A DNA stretch of 64,000 bases from Segnochrobactrum spirostomi. Lineage in GTDB: Bacteria > Pseudomonadota > Alphaproteobacteria > Rhizobiales > Segnochrobactraceae. A program made the translations under genes and the position numbers. The stretch's first letter is position 1. Each line of letters starts with the position of its first letter. The DNA lies in NCBI RefSeq assembly GCF_009600605.1, contig NZ_VWNA01000003.1:558001-622000 (forward strand). The letters run 5' to 3'. A model generated the notes under the pieces. The model saw only the letters and a program-made list of their open reading frames with translations. It was not told the DNA's origin and searched no databases. This document shows, one piece after another, positions 59,047 to 64,000 of the stretch.

Positions 59047-60045
59047 ATGCGCATCGGTCTCGGCACCGGGAAGATCGGCACCAGGCGGATCGGCCAGGAG
59101 CACATCGTGCTCGGCTTCGCCGTGCTTCTCTTCCTCGGATATTCGATCTTCCTCAACGGTTTCGTGACGCCGAGCAATCTCGTCGCCATCGTCCGCAGCG
59201 TGGCGGTGCTCGGTATCCTCGCCGTCGGCATGGGCATCGTCGTCATCGGCCGCGGCATCGACCTCTCGATGATCGCCGTGATGGCGATGGCGACCGCCTG
59301 GCAGCTCGAACTGATGAACCACGGCTGGTCGACGCCGGCGGCGATGGGCGCCGTCTGCCTCGCCGTCATCGTGCTCGGCACCGTCAACGGCATCCTGATT
59401 GCCTATGGCGACGTGCCGGCGATCTTCGCGACGCTCGCCTCGGGCAGCTTCGTGTTCGGATTCGTGCGCTCGCAGCTCATCACCCAGGACGTCGTCTACG
59501 TGCCGAAGACGGCCGATATTCTGCTCGCGCTCGGCCAGGCGCGGGTCGCCACGCTGCCGATCGAGGTCGTGTTCTTCGCCCTCGCCGTCCTCGTCGTTTT
59601 CCTGGCGCTGCGCTTCACCAAGCCTGGCCGCTTCGTCTACCTGATGGGCGACAATTATGTCGCCGCCCGCACGATGGGCATCCCGGTCCGGCCGATGGTG
59701 GTGATCCAATATGTGGTGAGCGCGCTGCTCGCCTGGCTCGCCGGCTTGGTCACCGCGGCCGGCCTCCAGAGCATCAACACCCGCATCGTCAATTCGACGC
59801 TGCTCTACGACGTCATCCTCGTCGTGGTGATCGGCGGCATCGGCCTATCGGGCGGCAAGGGCGGCATGCGCAACGTCGTCGTCGGCGCCCTTCTGATCGG
59901 CATCATGCTGAACGGCATGACGATCCTGGACCTGCCGAACATCTACCAGAACCTGATCAAGGCGACGATTTTGCTCGCCGCGATCATCGTCGATAGCCGC
60001 CTCAACCCGCGCGACGAGCAGACCGCGCAGCAGGGCGACATCTGA
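59047..60045 (+). CDS. Sugar ABC transporter permease (CUT2)
   Basis: The 332-aa inner-membrane protein shows IGRGIDLSMIAVMAMATAW, the YLMGDNYVAARTMGIPV loop and VIGGIGLSGGKGGMRNVVVGA, all CUT2 permease signatures. It is first in a rightward operon: permease, binding protein, permease-propeller fusion, propeller. No ATPase is present before the right edge, so it may lie just beyond. Confidence 0.88.
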   Translation: MRIGLGTGKIGTRRIGQEHIVLGFAVLLFLGYSIFLNGFVTPSNLVAIVRSVAVLGILAVGMGIVVIGRGIDLSMIAVMAMATAWQLELMNHGWSTPAAMGAVCLAVIVLGTVNGILIAYGDVPAIFATLASGSFVFGFVRSQLITQDVVYVPKTADILLALGQARVATLPIEVVFFALAVLVVFLALRFTKPGRFVYLMGDNYVAARTMGIPVRPMVVIQYVVSALLAWLAGLVTAAGLQSINTRIVNSTLLYDVILVVVIGGIGLSGGKGGMRNVVVGALLIGIMLNGMTILDLPNIYQNLIKATILLAAIIVDSRLNPRDEQTAQQGDI

Positions 60046-60046
60046 G

Positions 60047-60065
60047 GCCGCGGGCTGCCCGCGGC
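60047..60065 (+). terminator. Short hairpin directly after the permease stop
   Basis: Perfect 8-bp arms GCCGCGGG / CCCGCGGC with a three-base loop begin two bases after the permease stop codon. No U-tract is present. Confidence 0.45.
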
Positions 60066-60219
60066 GAACGATTTGCCCCGAAGGGCGAAACAACCGCAGT
60101 GGAGATGTTCCGCCGCGGTCGATCGAAGAAACGGCGTCGCTTCTGGAGGCCGGCACGCACCGGTCATGATCGCGCACCGCCTCCGCTTGCGGACGGTGTT
60201 CAAGGAACGTGAGGGATCG

Positions 60220-61257
60220 ATGAAAAGCTTGATGAAGCTCGTGACGGCCGCCGCGGCGGCTCTCGTGATCGGCGCGTTGCCGGTCAAGGCGCAGGACGCC
60301 ACCCAGACCGGCGACCCGGGCCCAGCCGCCTATTCGAAGGCGCTCGCCGGCAAGCGCGTGGCGCTCGTGCCGATGGCGATGGGCTTCGACCTCGCCCAGG
60401 GCTGGTCCTATTATATCGGCAAGGAAGTGCGCGGCTTCGGCGGCACCTTCGAGACGCGCGATCCGAACTGGAGCATCGAGGCCGGCGCCCAGGCGATCAC
60501 CGACCTCATCAACTCCTCCGAAAAGCCGGACGTGCTGATCGTCCACGTGCCGGATCTGCAGTCCTACGTGAAGCTGTTCCGCAAGGCGCAGCAGGCCGGC
60601 ATCTTCGTCATCCAGATCGACAACCGCTCGAACTTCCCGACCGACGCCTTCGTCGGCTCCGATTGGGATCGCCTCGGCCAGCTCGAAGCGGAAGCGGTGA
60701 TCAAGGGCTGCGGCCCGAACTCGTCGAAGAAGATCGGCCTCATCCAGGGCGATCAGGTCAACGCCTCGAGCCTCGACCAATATGCCGGCATCCAGAAGGT
60801 TCTCGCCAAGAATCCGGACTTCAAGGTGGTCGGCGCGCCGGATTCGAACTGGGACGCCACGACGGCCCGCAACGTCGCCACGACGTTGTTGCAGCAGAAC
60901 AAGGACGTCTGCGGCATCATCGATTTCTGGGACAACACCGCGCAGGGCACCGCCGCCGCGATCCGCGACGCCGGGCTCCAGGGCAAGGTCTTCCTCGTCA
61001 CCACCGGCGGCGGCGAAGAAGCCGATTGCAAGCTGCTCGAGGACGGCACCTTCGGCGCCGTGGTCATGACCGAGGTGCAGAACCAGTCACGCGACATCGT
61101 CGCGCTCATCAAGTTCCTGCTCCAGAGCGGCCTCAAGCCGGGCCAGGCGACCACCTGGATCTACACGCTGGAGAAGGCGACCACGAAGGCCGACGTGACG
61201 CCGTCGACCTGCTGGAGCCTGAAGACCATCCAGGCCGATCAGGCTGCCGCGAAATAA
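60220..61257 (+). CDS. Sugar ABC transporter periplasmic binding protein (CUT2)
   Basis: The 345-aa product has a signal peptide (KLVTAAAAALVIGALPVKAQ) and a Peripla_BP_4 fold (VALVPMAMGFDLAQGWSYYIG, QAGIFVIQIDNRSNFP, LIQGDQVNASSLDQYAGIQ). GAGGG precedes the ATG. Four Cys residues (CGPNSS, DVCGI, ADCKLL, STCWSL) are unusual for the family and could form disulphides. It lies between the two permease genes. Confidence 0.88.
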   Translation: MKSLMKLVTAAAAALVIGALPVKAQDATQTGDPGPAAYSKALAGKRVALVPMAMGFDLAQGWSYYIGKEVRGFGGTFETRDPNWSIEAGAQAITDLINSSEKPDVLIVHVPDLQSYVKLFRKAQQAGIFVIQIDNRSNFPTDAFVGSDWDRLGQLEAEAVIKGCGPNSSKKIGLIQGDQVNASSLDQYAGIQKVLAKNPDFKVVGAPDSNWDATTARNVATTLLQQNKDVCGIIDFWDNTAQGTAAAIRDAGLQGKVFLVTTGGGEEADCKLLEDGTFGAVVMTEVQNQSRDIVALIKFLLQSGLKPGQATTWIYTLEKATTKADVTPSTCWSLKTIQADQAAAK

Positions 61258-61263
61258 GGCGGA

Positions 61264-61292
61264 TGCGGAGGGGGACGCGCTCCCCCTCCGCA
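61264..61292 (+). terminator. Perfect hairpin after the binding-protein gene
   Basis: Arms TGCGGAGGGGG(A) / (T)CCCCCTCCGCA form 12 bp with a five-base loop, starting 7 bp after the binding-protein stop. It is followed by TTCCTCCC, not a full U-tract. It probably stabilises the upstream mRNA or attenuates transcription of the fusion gene. Confidence 0.65.
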
Positions 61293-61375
61293 TTCCTCCC
61301 ACCATCTTCCGAGCCTGCGGTGCGCTCCCCGGCGCGCCGCGCCCATCCCGCGGCCCGAGGGCCGGAAAGCCGCCG

Positions 61376-63499
61376 ATGAGCCTCTCCGAGACGTTCGCCC
61401 GCCTGCGCTACAATTATGTCCCGGACCACCTGGTCGGCGAGATCCTGACCAAGAGGTGGACGGACAATTTGGTGCCGTTCACCTTCCTCGTCGTCATCGT
61501 CGGCGTGTTCGGGTGGGCGATCCCCGGCTTTTTCACGCCGGCGAGCCTGCTCGGCTCGGCGCGTCAGCTCGGCGAATTCCTCATCGTCGTCGTGGGCCTG
61601 ACGGTCGTCATCCTCGGCGGCGGCATCGATCTTTCGGTCGGCTCGATCTTCGCCCTCAGCGTGCTGTCGTCGGTGCTCGTCATCTATGTCGGCGACGGAA
61701 ACGTCTGGCTGGCGCTCGCCGCCGCGCTCGCGACGGGCCTCGCCTGCGGCGCCGTCAACGGCTTCCTAGTCGGCTATCTGCGGCTCCGGGCGTTCCTGAC
61801 GACCCTCGTCACCCTGATCATCGGCCGCTCGCTCTACGACATCCTCATCATTGCCTTCGGCAAGCCGATCCAGATGTCGGCGGCCGACGACCTGACCTTC
61901 GATTGGATCGGCGCCGGCTCCGTCTACGGGCTGCCGGTCAGCGCGCTCGTCGCCATCATCTTCGCCGCGCTCGCCCATATCGCCATCAGCCGCTCGCGGC
62001 CCGGCTGGCACATCGCCGCCGTCGGCGGCTCCCGGCGCTCGGCCTACAATGTCGGCATCCCGGTCAAGCGGACCGTCTTCCTGACCTACGTCATCTCCGG
62101 CTTTTCCTGCGGCGTCGCCGGATTTCTGTTCGCCGCCCGCCTGTCCGGCGCAGGCCCCGGCACCGGCGCGGGCCTCGAACTGATGGCGCTCACCGCCGCC
62201 GTTGTCGGCGGCAACAGCCTCGGCGGCGGACGCGGCTCCATCGCCAAGGGCCTGATGGGCGCCGTCGCCGTCCTCGTCATGACGAACGGGCTGATCCGCC
62301 TCGGCTTCGGCACCGGCACCAACCAGATGGTGCTCGGTCTGATGCTCGGTCTCGCCGTCGTGCTCGACGTGCGCTGGCTGAAGAACCGCCACAAGGTGCT
62401 CGCCGAGGTCTATGTCGCGCCGATCCACCATCGCATGGGCGAGACGCTGTCGGCGATGCCGAGTTCCGGCACGCCCTTCGCCTTGAACGACCGGCTGGAA
62501 GCGGCCGATGCGATCGGCCTCGCCGAGGTCGAGGGACCGGAAGACGTCGTTCTCGACGAAGACGACAATCTCTATGCGGGCACCCGGCATGGCGAGATCG
62601 TCCGCTATTTCGCGCCGGATTATACCCGCTCGGAGGTGTTCGCCCACATCGGCGGCTTCCCGCTCGGGCTCGCGATCGATCGCGACGGGTCGATCAAGTC
62701 CTGCGTCGGCGCGATGGGCCTCTATTCGATCGCGCCGGACCGCACCGTGACCCAGCTCTCCACCGAGACGCGGCGCTCGCTGTTCTCCGTCGTCGACGAT
62801 GCCCGGCTGCGCGATCCGAACGATTGCGACATCGCCCCCGACGGCCGGGTCTGGTTCACCGATTCCACGACGCGCTACGACGCCCACGATTGGGCGCTCG
62901 ATTCGATCGAGAGCCGGCCGACCGGGCGCCTCCTCGTTTACGATCCGCGGACCGGCAAGACGAAGACCGTGCTCGACAATCTGCGCTACGCGAACGGCGT
63001 GTGCATCGCCCACGATGGTCGCTCGCTGTTTCTCGCGGAATCGTGGGCCTGCCGCATCCATCGCTATTGGTTCGAGGGGCCGAAGGCGGGCACGCTCGAA
63101 TGCGTCATCCGCGACATGCCGGGTTATCCCGACAACATCAACCGCGCCTCGGACGGCACCTATTGGATGGCGTGGCTGGGCATGCGGACGCCGAGCTTCG
63201 ACCTCGCTTTGCGCCATCCCGGCGCGCGCAAGCGCATGACCCGCCGCCTGCCGCAGGACGAGTGGCTGTTCCCCAACATCAACACCGGCGGCGTCGTCAA
63301 ATTCGACGAGAGCGGCCGCATCGTCGAGACGTTCGGCGACCTCGCCGGCCGCAAGCACCCGATGGTCACCTCGATGCGCGAGCACAAGGGCTACCTCTAT
63401 ATCGGCGGCATCCTGAACAACCGCATCGGCCGCTATAAGATCGCCGGCGCCGACCCGACCTGGACCGGCTGGTCGTCCTATTGGGGAGGGCGCGGCTGA
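61376..63499 (+). CDS. Fusion: CUT2 sugar ABC permease + strictosidine-synthase-like beta-propeller
   Basis: One 707-codon frame. Residues 1-338 form a CUT2 permease (LGGGIDLSVGSIFALSVL, HIAAVGGSRRSAYNVGIPV, GGNSLGGGRGSIAKG). Residues about 375-705 match strictosidine-synthase/SMP-30-type propellers (DPNDCDIAPDGRVWFTDS, GRLLVYDPRTGKTKTVL, YANGVCIAHDGRSLF, PGYPDNINRASDGTYW, GYLYIGGILNNRIGRY). CUT2 permeases have a cytoplasmic C-terminus, so the propeller should face the cytoplasm. It may be a lactonase or hydrolase acting on the substrate on entry. The next gene overlaps the stop (TGATG). Confidence 0.92.
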   Translation: MSLSETFARLRYNYVPDHLVGEILTKRWTDNLVPFTFLVVIVGVFGWAIPGFFTPASLLGSARQLGEFLIVVVGLTVVILGGGIDLSVGSIFALSVLSSVLVIYVGDGNVWLALAAALATGLACGAVNGFLVGYLRLRAFLTTLVTLIIGRSLYDILIIAFGKPIQMSAADDLTFDWIGAGSVYGLPVSALVAIIFAALAHIAISRSRPGWHIAAVGGSRRSAYNVGIPVKRTVFLTYVISGFSCGVAGFLFAARLSGAGPGTGAGLELMALTAAVVGGNSLGGGRGSIAKGLMGAVAVLVMTNGLIRLGFGTGTNQMVLGLMLGLAVVLDVRWLKNRHKVLAEVYVAPIHHRMGETLSAMPSSGTPFALNDRLEAADAIGLAEVEGPEDVVLDEDDNLYAGTRHGEIVRYFAPDYTRSEVFAHIGGFPLGLAIDRDGSIKSCVGAMGLYSIAPDRTVTQLSTETRRSLFSVVDDARLRDPNDCDIAPDGRVWFTDSTTRYDAHDWALDSIESRPTGRLLVYDPRTGKTKTVLDNLRYANGVCIAHDGRSLFLAESWACRIHRYWFEGPKAGTLECVIRDMPGYPDNINRASDGTYWMAWLGMRTPSFDLALRHPGARKRMTRRLPQDEWLFPNINTGGVVKFDESGRIVETFGDLAGRKHPMVTSMREHKGYLYIGGILNNRIGRYKIAGADPTWTGWSSYWGGRG

Positions 63500-64000
63500 T
63501 GTGGCTCGACCGACTGCTCGACCCGTTCCGCGGCAAGGCCATCACCATCCCGCCGCTCGACGGCGCGCTGAAGCCGAACACCGCCCTTGACGACGCCCCC
63601 CTGCTCGCCGCCGTGGAGCGGCCGGACAATCTCGCGGTCGCCGACGGCCGGCTGGTGTTCTCGTCCGGACCGCGCCTCCTCGCCCTCCGGCCAGACGCCT
63701 GCCTCGAAGAGCTCGCGGTGTTCGACCATCCGGTCACGGCGCTCGCCGCCTTCGCGGACGGCGGGCTGGTGATCGGGCTCGACGACGGCGCCATCGTCTT
63801 CCGCGGCGGCGCGCACCACGGTCGCACGCTGCCCGGGATCGGGCCGGGCCGCCTCGCCTGCCCGGTCGCCATCGCCGTGATGAACGCGACGACGATCGTG
63901 GTCGCCCAAGGCTCGGCCCGCCACCGGCCGAGCGATTGGGTCGTCGATCTGATGGAGAAGAACGCGACCGGCTCGGTCTGGCGGTTCGATCTCGAGGACG
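63499..64000 (+). CDS. Second propeller-like protein, 3'-truncated by the window
   Basis: The ATG overlaps the stop of the fusion gene (TGATG), so translation is coupled. The visible 167 residues have blade-like repeats (PDNLAVADGRLVFSSG, ALAAFADGGLVIGLDDG, PVAIAVMNATTIVVAQGS) consistent with an SMP-30/strictosidine-synthase-like propeller. No signal peptide is seen. The rest lies beyond the right edge. Confidence 0.7.
   Translation, partial: MWLDRLLDPFRGKAITIPPLDGALKPNTALDDAPLLAAVERPDNLAVADGRLVFSSGPRLLALRPDACLEELAVFDHPVTALAAFADGGLVIGLDDGAIVFRGGAHHGRTLPGIGPGRLACPVAIAVMNATTIVVAQGSARHRPSDWVVDLMEKNATGSVWRFDLED

Noticed and set aside
59047-64000. Missing ATPase in the third sugar-transporter locus
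   Set aside because: The operon continues past the right edge, so absence within the window is not evidence of loss.

Overview
The window is a GC-rich chromosomal segment whose gene families and closest remembered relatives (an Frc-type fructose/ketose importer, several CUT2 sugar ABC systems, FCD-type GntR and LysR regulators, NarL-type two-component system) point to an alphaproteobacterium, most likely Hyphomicrobiales (Rhizobiales). I cannot place it at genus level from sequence alone. No rRNA, tRNA, CRISPR array, transposase or integrase was seen.

Layout. 1-10473: a two-partner secretion locus, a giant exported adhesin cut by the left edge (13 degenerate ~65-aa repeats, then 13 tandem 83-aa YDG repeats) and its FhaC/TpsB outer-membrane transporter. 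10693-20573: a sugar-catabolism region with an aldolase-like protein, an ADP-dependent sugar kinase, a DeoR repressor, an FGGY ribulokinase-like kinase and an frcACB importer with a divergent ROK regulator; the binding-protein gene carries an apparent 3' frameshift. 21023-22302: a short AT-rich insert with a phage tail-collar (microcystin-dependent-protein-like) gene and an orphan gene. 22471-28085: a five-gene operon around a P-type ATPase that lacks the CPC metal motif (DUF5132, HMA-like, ATPase, EcsC, DUF445).

28430-38109: a leftward uptake/catabolism cluster: enolase-superfamily enzyme, GntR regulator, allantoinase/hydantoinase-like cyclic amidase, NMT1-like binding protein without signal peptide, a 909-aa fusion of amino-acid ABC permease + ATPase + FMN-dependent 2-hydroxyacid-dehydrogenase-like domain, a periplasmic binding protein, a D-2-hydroxyacid dehydrogenase and a RidA protein. 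A perfect TCGTATACGA-type palindrome lies just upstream of the first gene. 38255-40770: LysR regulator divergent from a quinone-oxidoreductase-like gene and an SCP2-like gene. 40812-48878: a GAF histidine kinase/LuxR response regulator pair divergent from a complete CUT2 sugar transporter ending in an SMP-30 lactonase-like gene. 48851-51504: TetR, SDR and LLM flavin oxidoreductase genes. 51782-53959: katG. 54284-57682: an autotransporter whose passenger begins with a pepsin-like aspartic-protease fold. 57878-64000: LysR regulator and another CUT2 transporter locus in which one permease is fused to a strictosidine-synthase-like beta-propeller, followed by a second propeller gene cut by the right edge.

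Most interesting: the permease-ATPase-FMN oxidoreductase fusion with altered active-site residues and its catabolic cluster; the pepsin-like autotransporter; the permease-propeller fusion; the ADP-dependent kinase in a bacterial ketose locus; the CPC-less P-type ATPase operon; and perfect hairpins following the binding-protein gene in all four complete ABC loci.
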